A model generated the notes under the pieces. It did no database searches and had not been told where the DNA came from. It was given only the letters and a program-made list of their open reading frames with translations. A program made the translations under genes and the position numbers. Of a DNA stretch of 64,000 bases, positions 1-8,053 are shown one piece after another. Numbering within the stretch: position 1 is the first letter of the stretch; each line of letters opens with the position of its first letter. Origin of the DNA: Clostridiales bacterium (lineage in GTDB: Bacteria; Bacillota; Clostridia; Christensenellales; Borkfalkiaceae); assembly GCA_015069295.1 (NCBI GenBank), contig SVIW01000005.1:47485-111484 (forward strand). Direction: 5' to 3'.

Positions 1-42
1 GCGGTTTGTGGAGAGGCGTTGGGAACGATCATTAAGGTATAA
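1..42 (+). CDS. pyrH: C-terminal tail of UMP kinase (partial)
   Basis: Frame 1 opens inside a coding sequence and reads 13 codons ending GEALGTIIKV before TAA. A short Gly-Glu-x-x-Gly-Thr tail of this kind closes bacterial UMP kinase, and pyrH is the usual gene just before frr in Bacillota. UMP kinase makes UDP from UMP. The call rests on 13 residues plus gene order, so it is an inference; the rest of the gene lies outside the window. Confidence 0.6.
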   Translation, partial: AVCGEALGTIIKV

Positions 43-57
43 ATAAGGAGAAAAATT

Positions 58-630
58 ATGCTTGAAAACGAAAAAATTGAAGAAATGATGTTTGAGTTAG
101 AAGAAAAATGTGAAAATACGCTTAACGCGTTGGAAAGAGACTACGGCGCAATCCGTACCGGCAGAGCCAATCCCCGCATTTTGGACAGATTGGAAGTCGA
201 AGCTTACGGCGGTATGAGCAAGCTTATCGAGCTTGGCAACGTTTCGGCGCTCGATGCAAAGTGCTTGCAAATCAGCCTTTGGGACAAATCCTTGTTAAAA
301 GCGGTAGAAAAAGCGATTTTGCAGTCGAATATCGGCTTGACGCCCTCCAACGACGGGAACGTAATCCGTTTGGTATTCCCTGATATGACCGAAGAACGTC
401 GCCGCGAACTCGTAAAACAAGCCAAGAAAATGGGCGAAGAATCCAAGGTTGCCGTTCGTAACCACCGCCGCGAAGGAATGGATACCATCAAGAAGATGAA
501 GACGGCGAAAGAACTCTCCGAAGACGAAGCGACGGGCTGCGAAGCGGACGTTGAAAAGCTCGTTTCGGGATATATGAGCAAATTGGAAACGATTATTGCC
601 GCGAAAGAAAAAGAATTGATGTCCGTTTAA
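58..630 (+). CDS. frr: Ribosome recycling factor
   Basis: Protein of 190 residues, close to the usual ~185 for RRF, which with EF-G splits the post-termination ribosome in the cytoplasm. The N-terminal helix carries the family signature around RTGRANPRIL (residues ~33-42), followed by the small beta domain and the long C-terminal helices with VRNHRREGMD and the final KEKELMSV. ATG is preceded by AAGGAG at a 7-base spacing. It lies 15 bp after the probable pyrH end and just before uppS, the standard pyrH-frr-uppS order, so it is probably co-transcribed with both. Confidence 0.97.
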   Translation: MLENEKIEEMMFELEEKCENTLNALERDYGAIRTGRANPRILDRLEVEAYGGMSKLIELGNVSALDAKCLQISLWDKSLLKAVEKAILQSNIGLTPSNDGNVIRLVFPDMTEERRRELVKQAKKMGEESKVAVRNHRREGMDTIKKMKTAKELSEDEATGCEADVEKLVSGYMSKLETIIAAKEKELMSV

Positions 631-645
631 TCGGTGAGGTCTATT

Positions 646-1380
646 GTGGGGCTTCGTAAGAATAAAATAACGGGGGAGACGAAAATTCCCCGTCATATCG
701 CTATGATTATGGACGGCAACGGGCGTTGGGCGAAAAAGCGGTTTTTGCCCCGTTCGGTCGGACATAAGCAGGGTATGGAGCGTATGATAGGGCTAATGGA
801 ACGCGCCTTTGATTTGGGTGTGGACTATATTACCGTATACGCTTTATCCACGGAAAACCTGCTCCGCCCCAAAGAGGAACTGGAGGGGCTGTTTAACCTA
901 ATCCGCAACCATTTTAAAGAATATATGCGCAGGCTTTGTGCGCGCGGGGCGCGCTTACGGGTGATTGGCAACGTAGCGCTGCTGCCCGACGACGTGCAGA
1001 AGATTTTACACGAATCGGAAGCAGAAACGGCGCATTTTGCAGGCAAGGGCATCAACGTAGCCTTGGCGTACGGAGCTCGCGACGAAATCGTCCGCGCCGT
1101 CAATCTTGCCGTGGAAAGCGGGGAGAAAGTAACGGAAGAAAGCTTTTCCGCTCTTTTGTATACGGGCGAAGTACCCGACCCCGACCTTATTATCCGTACG
1201 GGTAAAGAGGTGCGGCTTTCCAATTTTTTACTGTATCAGGCGGCGTATGCCGAACTGTATTTCTCGGACAAAATGTTCCCCGAATTTTCCGACAAAGAGC
1301 TGGATAAAGCGGTGTTGGAATTTTCCCGCCGCACGAGGCGCTTTGGAAAAACGGACGAACAGTTAAATACGCAAGAATAA
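646..1380 (+). CDS. uppS: Undecaprenyl diphosphate synthase
   Basis: cis-Prenyltransferase that builds the C55 lipid carrier for peptidoglycan and wall polymers from FPP and IPP. Family motifs are in order: MDGNGRWAK with the catalytic Asp near the N-terminus, GHKQG, TVYALSTEN, and late RTGKEVRLSNFLLYQAAYAELYF (the last part resembles the usual RTSGExRLSNFLLWQ, but Gly-Lys replaces Ser-Gly). I chose GTG at 646 because GGTGAGGT lies just before it; an in-frame GTG at 634 has no ribosome site and would add four residues. Length 244 residues is normal. It sits in the frr-uppS-cdsA-dxr run. Confidence 0.95.
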   Translation: MGLRKNKITGETKIPRHIAMIMDGNGRWAKKRFLPRSVGHKQGMERMIGLMERAFDLGVDYITVYALSTENLLRPKEELEGLFNLIRNHFKEYMRRLCARGARLRVIGNVALLPDDVQKILHESEAETAHFAGKGINVALAYGARDEIVRAVNLAVESGEKVTEESFSALLYTGEVPDPDLIIRTGKEVRLSNFLLYQAAYAELYFSDKMFPEFSDKELDKAVLEFSRRTRRFGKTDEQLNTQE

Positions 1381-1390
1381 GAAAACGATA

Positions 1391-1440
1391 GGGCAGGTAC
1401 GCGTTGAAGACTATTTAACCGACCGCCCTTGCGTTTTTTA
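1391..1440 (+). terminator. Short motif plus weak hairpin between uppS and cdsA
   Basis: GGGCAGGTACGCGTTGAAG, one of six copies of a short intergenic motif, starts at 1391. Its GGGC-A-GGT can pair with ACC-GACC-GCCC at 1418-1428, and GCGTTTTTTAGG follows. This could act as a weak terminator or processing site inside the operon. Pairing was judged by eye. Confidence 0.4.
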
Positions 1441-1464
1441 GGATAACGCTTTGGAGAAGAGTTT

Positions 1465-2370
1465 ATGAAAATACGATTGTTATCAGGCAGCTTATACGTG
1501 GCGATTTTGGCGGCGTTTTTCTGTTTGAAAATCTTTTTGCCTAATGGGTACGGCGATCTTTGTTTCGACGGAATGATTTACGCCTTTGCCTTGTTTGGCA
1601 CTTTTGAAATGCTGCGCGCGACGAAAGAAAAAACTACGGCAATACAGCGCGGTTTGGTTTTTGCCTTTGCCGTATTGGTCGTGCCCTTCTGTGTATTGGC
1701 AGAGTATTTTGGTACGGTCAGCGGTTTTATCGTCGTGTTTTTGGGGTTGTTCGTATTGTCTGTCGGACTGTTGTCCTTGCTCGTGCTTCGAAACGAGGAA
1801 ACGAGCCTGGAAGGCTTGGGGATTTCCTTGCTTTCCGCGGTATACCCCACGGTATTGCTGTGCCTGCTCGTCATCGTCAATCATACGTCGGCAGACCCCG
1901 AACTTGTCCACCTTGCGCTCGATTCGCGCATTATGATTTTGCTGATCTTCGTGGTATCGCCTTGCGCCGATTCGATTGCCTACGTGTTTGGCATTTCCTT
2001 TAAAAAATATTTCCCTAAGAAATTAGCGCCTACTCTCAGCCCGAATAAGACGGTTATCGGCGGGATTGGCGGCTTAGTCGGGGGTATGCTGGGTGCGGCG
2101 GCGCTCTACTTTATTTATAACGCCATCGTAGTCGGGGGGTACCCGCAGATGTATATTTGGTTACCCGTATACCTTGTCATCGGCTTGTTTGCGGCGGTTG
2201 CAACGGCGTTCGGTGATCTCGTTGAGAGTTGTATCAAACGTAAATTAGGGGTAAAAGATATGGGCAAAATTATGCCCGGGCACGGCGGCGCGCTCGATAG
2301 ATTGGACGGCACGCTGTTTGCAACCATCGTCGTGTACGCGGCGTTTACCTTCCTTTCTATTCTCGTATAA
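1465..2370 (+). CDS. cdsA: Phosphatidate cytidylyltransferase
   Basis: Makes CDP-diacylglycerol from phosphatidate and CTP, the branch point of phospholipid synthesis, in the membrane. The 301-residue protein is strongly hydrophobic with about eight membrane segments. The C-terminal third holds the family signature: SPNKTVIGGIGG followed by GDLVESCIKRKLGVKDMGKIMPGHGGALDRLD. The ATG has GGAGAAGAG upstream. An 84-bp gap with a weak hairpin separates it from uppS, and dxr follows after 21 bp, as in other Bacillota. Confidence 0.96.
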   Translation: MKIRLLSGSLYVAILAAFFCLKIFLPNGYGDLCFDGMIYAFALFGTFEMLRATKEKTTAIQRGLVFAFAVLVVPFCVLAEYFGTVSGFIVVFLGLFVLSVGLLSLLVLRNEETSLEGLGISLLSAVYPTVLLCLLVIVNHTSADPELVHLALDSRIMILLIFVVSPCADSIAYVFGISFKKYFPKKLAPTLSPNKTVIGGIGGLVGGMLGAAALYFIYNAIVVGGYPQMYIWLPVYLVIGLFAAVATAFGDLVESCIKRKLGVKDMGKIMPGHGGALDRLDGTLFATIVVYAAFTFLSILV

Positions 2371-2391
2371 CCAAATTTTTAGGAGGGCGTT

Positions 2392-3537
2392 ATGAAGACC
2401 CTTTCGCTCATCGGCTCGACGGGCTCTATCGGCAGACAAGTCTGCTCGGTCGTCCGCCGTTATCCCGAAAAATTTAAAATCGAAAGCCTCGTTGCCCATT
2501 CTTCCGCAGAACTGTTTTTGCAGCAGGTAACCGAGTTCTTGCCAAAATACGCCGTCCTCGTAGACGAAACCGCAGGCAAGCAGATTGCCGATAAAATCCC
2601 CGCGGGGGTGCGTTTTGCCTGTGGCGAAAAGGCGGCGGAAGAAGCGGTGGAATACGGCGAGATTGCCTTTATCGCCGCAACTGGCTTTGCAGGGCTGAAA
2701 TATAGTTTAAAAGCCGCTCGTTTAAAAAAGGATATCGCCTTGGCAAACAAGGAGACTTTGGTTTGCGGCGGCGAGCTCGTAATGAACGAAATCAAGGGGG
2801 CAGGTATTCGTTTAATGCCCGTAGACAGCGAACATTCCGCGCTTTGGCAGGCGTTGCATTTCCGCGCGGACGCGCCGTTTAGACGGCTGATTATCACCGC
2901 CAGCGGCGGACCCTTTTATTCGTATACCAAAGAGCAGCTGCAAACGGTTACGCCCGCCTCGGCGCTCAAACACCCCACGTGGCAGATGGGCGCGAAAATC
3001 ACCATTGACAGCGCAACATTGCTTAACAAAGGCTTTGAGGTGATCGAGGCGAAATGGCTGTACGACGCGCCTTTGGAAAAAATCCATACCATCGTGCAAC
3101 CCGAAAGCATTATCCATTCGATGGTGGAATTTGAAGACGGCGGGATTTTGGCACAGATGAGTTATCCCACGATGGAGCTTCCAATCCAGCTTGCCTTGAC
3201 CTATCCCGAGCGTTTTGATTGCGGATTACAGCCCTTAGATTTTGAAAAATTGGGAAATATTCGCTTTTTGCCCTTGGAGCGCAAGCGTTTTCCTTGCTAC
3301 GACCTTGCCTTGACGGCGGCGGAACAGGGGGATAACTACCCTTGCGCGTTGAACGGTGCGGGGGAAATTGCCGTCCGCGCCTTTTTGGAAGGACGGATAG
3401 CTTTCTGCTCGATTGCGGAAACTATAGAATACGCATTAGAAAAAACGGAGCGCGTTTGCCCCGACAGTTATGAGAGTTTACAAGAAACGGACGCGCGCGC
3501 GAGAATGCTGGCGCGGGAGTTTGTGGAAAGCAAGTAA
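2392..3537 (+). CDS. dxr: 1-deoxy-D-xylulose 5-phosphate reductoisomerase
   Basis: Second enzyme of the MEP isoprenoid pathway; converts DXP to MEP with NADPH. The 381-residue length is typical. GSTGSIG near residue 8 is the NADPH loop, ALANKETLVCGG and PVDSEHSA carry substrate and metal ligands, and DSATLLNKGFEVIEAKWLY is the flexible-lid region. AGGAGG precedes the ATG. The product feeds undecaprenyl diphosphate synthesis, fitting the nearby uppS and cdsA. Confidence 0.97.
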   Translation: MKTLSLIGSTGSIGRQVCSVVRRYPEKFKIESLVAHSSAELFLQQVTEFLPKYAVLVDETAGKQIADKIPAGVRFACGEKAAEEAVEYGEIAFIAATGFAGLKYSLKAARLKKDIALANKETLVCGGELVMNEIKGAGIRLMPVDSEHSALWQALHFRADAPFRRLIITASGGPFYSYTKEQLQTVTPASALKHPTWQMGAKITIDSATLLNKGFEVIEAKWLYDAPLEKIHTIVQPESIIHSMVEFEDGGILAQMSYPTMELPIQLALTYPERFDCGLQPLDFEKLGNIRFLPLERKRFPCYDLALTAAEQGDNYPCALNGAGEIAVRAFLEGRIAFCSIAETIEYALEKTERVCPDSYESLQETDARARMLAREFVESK

Positions 3538-3552
3538 AAGGGAGAGAGAGTA

Positions 3553-4845
3553 TTGACAGTATATTTGTTGGCGACCTTCGGCGGGGTAATGAAAAGTATC
3601 GGCGGTATCGCGCTTGCCGTGGCGGTTCTGCTTGCTATGGTAACGATACACGAATTCGGACATTATATCGTCGGGAAAAGGTTGGGCTTTAAAATCAACG
3701 AGTTTTCCGTTGGGTTTGGTCCCGCGCTGTTAAAAAAACGCAGTAAAAAAACGGGCGAGTTGTTCGCTTTGCGCCTCGTTCCTTTGGGCGGGTACTGTGC
3801 GTTTGACGGCGAGGACGAGGACGACGAAGAAGAGTCTCAAACGCCCTCCAAAGAAGCGGAGCCCTCTGCAGATTTAGAAAACGAAGGGGGCAGGGTAGAG
3901 AGTACCGAGGAAAAATCGGTAGACGAACTGTTTACGGAAACGGAAATAGACGGCTCGGAGGAAGGAAAACCTGCCGAGGAAAAGCAAGAGGACGAATATC
4001 CCGAGCCTAAGGGCGAACGGTTTAACAATCAACCCCCTTGGAAACGGATTTTGGTGTTGCTTGCGGGCGCGGTAATGAATTATTTGTTGGCGCTTACCCT
4101 CATTATTATTATGGTCGGGATTTACGGCGAGCCGATGTGTATAGCGATGCCGATCGATTATGAGGACGGTATGGTCGTTGAACACGAGGATTGGGAAACT
4201 CCCTACCTTTCGCAAAGGGATATCTTGTTGGAGATAAACGGGGAAGATATTTCGATGATAACCGACTGTATCGACGCGTTGCAGGGCAAAAAGGCAGGGG
4301 ACGAAGTGCCCGTTACCGTCCTTAGAAAGCGCGGCGAAGAATGGCAGGAAAAAGAAGTAATCCTCGTCTTGCAAGCGGACGCCGATTTTGAAAATATGGC
4401 GGATACGCAGGTTTTGGAAAACGTCCTGGGCTTAGAAATCTATACCACGACTCTGCAAAGGGGGTTTTGGCGCACGATTGGCGCGTCGTTCGAATATTCC
4501 TGGGAGATGGGTACGGCGGTCATTCGCTCTTTGGGCGAGTTGATAACGGGCAAACTGGGAGTAGACAGTATGGGCGGGCCCGTTACGACCATCACGACCA
4601 CCGCGCAAGCCGCTACGGTCAGTCCTTTTTCGTTCTTATATATCGCCTCGTTTATCGGCGTAAACCTCGCCGTCTTTAATTTGTTGCCAATTCCCGCGCT
4701 CGACGGCTGTAAAATTATTTTTTGTATCATCGAATGGATTCGTAAAAAACCCGTCAATAGAAAGGTGGAGGCAATCATCCACTTTGCAGGCATTATATTC
4801 TTGTTCGGGTTCGCAATCCTCGTGGATTTGTTGCAATTATTTTAG
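3553..4845 (+). CDS. rseP: Site-2 intramembrane metalloprotease with acidic insertion
   Basis: Zinc protease of the RseP/RasP family, which cleaves anti-sigma factors and remnant signal peptides within the membrane. HEFGH at residues 33-37 lies in the first membrane helix, a PDZ-like domain occupies ~200-290, and NLLPIPALDG near the C-terminus supplies the third zinc ligand. An Asp/Glu-rich low-complexity stretch of ~70 residues (about 86-155) is inserted between the first beta segment and the NNQPPWKR region; most relatives lack it. TTG at 3553 follows GGGAGAGAG; ATG at 3589 would place HEFGH at residue 21 and is a credible alternative start. The gene closes the frr-dxr run. Confidence 0.92.
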   Translation: MTVYLLATFGGVMKSIGGIALAVAVLLAMVTIHEFGHYIVGKRLGFKINEFSVGFGPALLKKRSKKTGELFALRLVPLGGYCAFDGEDEDDEEESQTPSKEAEPSADLENEGGRVESTEEKSVDELFTETEIDGSEEGKPAEEKQEDEYPEPKGERFNNQPPWKRILVLLAGAVMNYLLALTLIIIMVGIYGEPMCIAMPIDYEDGMVVEHEDWETPYLSQRDILLEINGEDISMITDCIDALQGKKAGDEVPVTVLRKRGEEWQEKEVILVLQADADFENMADTQVLENVLGLEIYTTTLQRGFWRTIGASFEYSWEMGTAVIRSLGELITGKLGVDSMGGPVTTITTTAQAATVSPFSFLYIASFIGVNLAVFNLLPIPALDGCKIIFCIIEWIRKKPVNRKVEAIIHFAGIIFLFGFAILVDLLQLF

Positions 4846-4875
4846 AAAATAATAAAAATAATAAAAAAATTCGCA

Positions 4876-4910
4876 GGTGTCAAGTATTTTTGCTTGACAC
4901 CCTGTTTTTT
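4876..4910 (+). terminator. Intrinsic terminator after rseP
   Basis: Nine-base-pair stem GGTGTCAAG / CTTGACACC with a short loop, followed by CTGTTTTTT. The 3' arm of the stem also contains the -35 box of the ylxM promoter. Confidence 0.85.
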
Positions 4911-4922
4911 ATAGTGTATAAT
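4894..4922 (+). promoter_or_regulatory. SigA-type promoter for ylxM-ffh
   Basis: TTGACA (4894-4899), 17-base spacer, TATAAT (4917-4922). The match is perfect. The -35 box is embedded in the terminator stem of the upstream operon, so transcription stop and start are packed into about 47 bp. Confidence 0.9.
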
Positions 4923-4952
4923 AGCGTAGGAAAATAGGTTGGAGGTTGAAAG

Positions 4953-5222
4953 ATGAAAGACGATTTGCAATTTCTTCAGCTCCTCGACCAATACTCCCCC
5001 CTTTTAACGAAGACGCAGCGGGAGATTGCCGACCTATATTTCAATTACGACCTTTCGCTTGGCGAGATTGCCGAGGAGAAAGGGGTGTCGAGGCAAAGCG
5101 TATCCGATTGCTTGCAAAAATGCAGAAAGCAACTCGAAAGCTATGAAGAAAAACTCGGTTTCGTACGCACGATAACCGAATTGCAGGCGCAAATCGAAGC
5201 GTTGCAGCAAACCAAAGGGTAA
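4953..5222 (+). CDS. ylxM: YlxM-family SRP regulatory protein
   Basis: Helix-turn-helix protein of 89 residues similar to sigma factor region 4, with the core LSLGEIAEEKGVSRQSVSDCLQKC (~33-56) and a C-terminal helical tail. YlxM proteins bind SRP RNA and modulate Ffh-dependent targeting in Gram-positive bacteria. It is followed after 13 bp by ffh, its invariable partner, and is driven by the strong promoter at 4894. GGAGG precedes the ATG. Confidence 0.93.
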   Translation: MKDDLQFLQLLDQYSPLLTKTQREIADLYFNYDLSLGEIAEEKGVSRQSVSDCLQKCRKQLESYEEKLGFVRTITELQAQIEALQQTKG

Positions 5223-5235
5223 GGAGGAGATAAAG

Positions 5236-6555
5236 ATGGCGTTATTTGGCGGATTGTCGGAAAGACTCAATCATATATTCTCCAAACTGACCAAGCGCGG
5301 CAAATTGACCGAACTGGAAATCCGTACGGCAATGCGCGAAGTGCGCGTAGCGCTGTTGGAAGCGGACGTCAATTTAAAAGTGGCAAAACAGTTTATTGCC
5401 GAGGTTTCCGAAAAGGCGGTCGGGCAAGAAATTCTTTCCTCGCTCAATCCCGCGCAGCAGGTTATCAAAATCGTCAATGAAGAGCTGATCGAATTGATGG
5501 GCTCGAAAAACGCGAAGTTAGAGGTCTCGCCCAAGCTCCCGACCGTGATTATGATGTGCGGTTTACAGGGTGCAGGGAAAACGACGCTTTGCGGAAAGCT
5601 GGCGTTGCATTTGAAAAAACAAGGCAAACGCCCCTTACTGGTGGCAGGGGATATTTACCGTCCCGCAGCGATTACGCAGTTGCAAGTCGTGGGGAAAAAC
5701 GTGCAAGTCGAAGTCTTTGAAAAGGGAACGCAAAATCCCGTCAAGACGGCAAGACAGGCAATCGATTACGCGCGTTCGATGAACTACGATACCGTGATTT
5801 TGGATACTGCGGGCCGTTTACAGATTGACGACAACCTTATGCGGGAGCTGGAAAATATCAAAAAAGAAATCGACGTAACCGAGACTTTGTTGGTGGTGGA
5901 TTCGATGACGGGGCAGGAAGCCGTCAACGTAGCGGAAACCTTCAACAGTCGTTTGGCGGTTACGGGCGTTATCTTAACCAAATTGGACGGCGACACGCGC
6001 GGCGGCGCTTGTCTTTCCATCAAAGCGGTAACGGGCAAGCCGATTAAATTTATCGGCGTCGGCGAAAAAATGGGGGATCTCGAACCCTTCCATCCCGACC
6101 GTATGGCGTCCCGAATTTTGGGTATGGGCGACGTGCTGTCGCTCATTGAAAAAGCGCAGCAGGCAATCACCGAAGAGGACGCGAAAAAGCTGCAACAAAA
6201 AATGCTGGCGAACACGTTTACCTTGACCGATTATCTCGAACAGTTTTCGATGATGAAGAAGATGGGCGGCGCGCAGGCGATGCTGTCTATGATGCCGGGG
6301 GCGGGGAAGTTAAAGGTCAACGAGGGGGATATCGACGAAAAGCGTATCGAACGCACGAAAGCGATTATCCTTTCTATGACCAAACAAGAACGCGACAATC
6401 CCTCGATTATCGACAGTAAAAGAAAACGCCGTATCGCAGCGGGTTCGGGTACGTCGGTGCAAGAAATCAATCAGCTTTTAAAACAGTTCGAACAAACGAA
6501 AATGCTGATGAAGCAGTTGAAGGGGAATAAGGGGAAGCTCCGCCTTCCTTTCTAA
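5236..6555 (+). CDS. ffh: Signal recognition particle GTPase Ffh
   Basis: SRP54-type protein of 439 residues that binds SRP RNA and hydrophobic signal sequences and docks with FtsY. N domain at 1-85; G domain with GLQGAGKTT (G1), DIYRPAAITQL, DTAGR (G3) and TKLDGDTRGG (G4); then the M domain with methionine-rich helices (MMKKMGGAQAMLSMMPG) and the RNA-binding segment SKRKRRIAAGSGTSVQEINQLLKQF. AAGGAGG precedes the ATG. It forms an operon with ylxM. Confidence 0.97.
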   Translation: MALFGGLSERLNHIFSKLTKRGKLTELEIRTAMREVRVALLEADVNLKVAKQFIAEVSEKAVGQEILSSLNPAQQVIKIVNEELIELMGSKNAKLEVSPKLPTVIMMCGLQGAGKTTLCGKLALHLKKQGKRPLLVAGDIYRPAAITQLQVVGKNVQVEVFEKGTQNPVKTARQAIDYARSMNYDTVILDTAGRLQIDDNLMRELENIKKEIDVTETLLVVDSMTGQEAVNVAETFNSRLAVTGVILTKLDGDTRGGACLSIKAVTGKPIKFIGVGEKMGDLEPFHPDRMASRILGMGDVLSLIEKAQQAITEEDAKKLQQKMLANTFTLTDYLEQFSMMKKMGGAQAMLSMMPGAGKLKVNEGDIDEKRIERTKAIILSMTKQERDNPSIIDSKRKRRIAAGSGTSVQEINQLLKQFEQTKMLMKQLKGNKGKLRLPF

Positions 6556-6563
6556 GAAACGTG

Positions 6564-6780
6564 TTATATACTTCGCATTTCGGCGTCAAACTTTACGTTT
6601 TGCCTCGTTACGTACGTCAATGTACGCGCCTCGGCAAAGCCGCAGTTTTCCTTGAACTGCTCGTATCTAACCCGTTTCGTGTAACCGACAGGCAACATTG
6701 CAGTACGACGGAAGGATAGACAAAACTGGATGCAACGGAACGTTGCCCGTTTCGTGTAACCGAGAAAAACCGTGTATAAG
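6564..6780. repeat. Composite intergenic repeat, copy 1
   Basis: The 301-bp gap between ffh and rpsP has no gene. It carries the module TATATACTTCGCATTTCGGCG, a palindromic core around GTTACGTACGTCAATGTACGCGCC, CCTTGAACTGCTCGTATC, the phrase TAACCCGTTTCGTGTAACC and ACTGGATGCAACGGAACG. The same phrases recur at 14702, 16125, 32755 and 58036. The inner GCAACGGAACGTTGC is itself a small inverted repeat. There is no coding potential and no terminal transposase signature. Confidence 0.75.
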
Positions 6781-6856
6781 GGCGCATCTTAAAACAACAA
6801 CGGCGAAAGCCGTAAAAATAAGAAAAAATTTTTAAGATACTTTGGAGGTATTTATT

Positions 6857-7147
6857 ATGGTAAAAATGAGACTTTTCAGAATGGGCGACAAAAAGAACCC
6901 TATCTACCGTGTCGTAGTCGTTGACAGCAGAAAGGCTGCTACCGGCGAATACATCGATTGCGTTGGGCACTACAACCCCTCCGCAAAGACCGAACAGGTT
7001 ACGATTGACAACGCAAAAGCGCAAGAATGGCTTGCAAAAGGCGTTCAGCCCACGGAAACGGTTAAGAACTTGCTCGTAAAAGCAGGCGCGATTGAAAAGA
7101 GCGCGAAACTCAGCCCTTCCAAGACGAAAGGCAAAAAATCCAAATAA
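6857..7147 (+). CDS. rpsP: 30S ribosomal protein S16
   Basis: Protein of 96 residues beginning MVKMRLFRMGDKKNPIYRVVV, the canonical S16 N-terminus, with GHYNPSAK in the middle and a basic tail ending KGKKSK. The ATG at 6857 is preceded by TTTGGAGG at 7 bases; an in-frame upstream ATG at 6842 lacks a ribosome site. khpA follows after 20 bp and rimM after that. The usual trmD and rplS do not follow. Confidence 0.97.
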   Translation: MVKMRLFRMGDKKNPIYRVVVVDSRKAATGEYIDCVGHYNPSAKTEQVTIDNAKAQEWLAKGVQPTETVKNLLVKAGAIEKSAKLSPSKTKGKKSK

Positions 7148-7167
7148 GCCGTAAATAGAGGTTTATT

Positions 7168-7431
7168 ATGTTGGAACTGATTAAATACATTGTCGGTCAG
7201 TTTGCCGAAGACAAGGAAAACGTCGAATACGTGGTCAACGAAAAAGACCGCGTAATCGAGGTAACCGTAGTGCTTTCCCCCTCCGATATGGGGAAGGTTA
7301 TCGGCAAGCAGGGCAAGATTGCGAAAGCGATGCGTACCATCGTTCGTGCGGCGACGCCTGCAAACGAAAAGAGATACGTTATCGAAATCCGCGAACGCGG
7401 CGGCGAAGCGGTAGATTCCGACGCCGAATAA
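7168..7431 (+). CDS. khpA: KH-domain RNA-binding protein KhpA
   Basis: Small KH protein of 87 residues (YlqC family). The GxxG loop is in GKVIGKQGKIAKAMRTIV (~44-61). KhpA forms a dimer with KhpB and affects cell elongation and RNA binding in Gram-positive bacteria. It lies between rpsP and rimM, the conserved position. A terminator follows at 7451. Confidence 0.93.
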   Translation: MLELIKYIVGQFAEDKENVEYVVNEKDRVIEVTVVLSPSDMGKVIGKQGKIAKAMRTIVRAATPANEKRYVIEIRERGGEAVDSDAE

Positions 7432-7450
7432 AAGGCGCGAAACAAGAAAA

Positions 7451-7479
7451 AAGGCTTTCCAAGCGAAAAGCCTTTTTTT
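7451..7479 (+). terminator. Intrinsic terminator after khpA
   Basis: AAGGCTTT / AAAGCCTT stem followed by a run of T. It separates rpsP-khpA from rimM, so rimM may need its own promoter or readthrough. Confidence 0.8.
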
Positions 7480-7500
7480 GGCATTTTTCAATACGAGGAT

Positions 7501-7517
7501 GGGGCAGGTATGCGATG
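7501..7517 (+). repeat. Short GGGGCAGGTA-type motif
   Basis: GGGGCAGGTATGCGATG is a two-mismatch copy of the motif seen at 1391, 15444, 41831 and 48349. It lies in the 5' region of rimM. Confidence 0.5.
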
Positions 7518-7552
7518 AAATAGTTGCCAATCCTTAACAGCAAGGAGAAAAT

Positions 7553-8053
7553 ATGAATCGTCTTATCATCGGCGAAGTATTAAAACCGCAAGGAATTCGG
7601 GGGGAATTAAAGGTAAAAACCTTTACCGATTCTCCCGCGGACGTAAAAGCGTTTGGGACAGTATATATCGACGGCGAATCGTACAAAATCCTTTCCTTTC
7701 GGGTGGGAACGGACGGCGCGGTATATCTTGGCTTGCGCGGGATTCCCGACCGTAACGCGGCGGAGCTTTTCCGTGGCAAAAAAATAGAAGGCGACCGCGA
7801 CGACGCGCCTCAGCTTAAAGAAGGGCAATATTATATCGTGGACATTATCGGGCTTTCCTGCGAGACGGAAGAGGGCGAAGTCCTTGGCACGGTCAAGGAT
7901 ATCAAGAATTTGGCTTCGGATATCTATACCATAGAAAAAGCAGGGAAAGAAATTCTGTTCCCTGCCGTAAAAGGTGTAGTTGTAAAAGTCGATTTGTCGG
8001 CGAAAAAGCTTATCGTCAATAAATCGATTTTCGACGAGATCGCCGTTTATTAA
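7553..8053 (+). CDS. rimM: 16S rRNA processing protein RimM
   Basis: Protein of 166 residues with an N-terminal RimM barrel (IGEVLKPQGIRGELKVKTFTDSP) and a C-terminal PRC barrel (YYIVDIIGLSCETEEGEVLGTVKDI). It assists maturation of the 30S head with S19. AAGGAG precedes the ATG. In most Bacillota trmD follows; here the next gene is convergent and trmD is absent from the window. Confidence 0.95.
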   Translation: MNRLIIGEVLKPQGIRGELKVKTFTDSPADVKAFGTVYIDGESYKILSFRVGTDGAVYLGLRGIPDRNAAELFRGKKIEGDRDDAPQLKEGQYYIVDIIGLSCETEEGEVLGTVKDIKNLASDIYTIEKAGKEILFPAVKGVVVKVDLSAKKLIVNKSIFDEIAVY

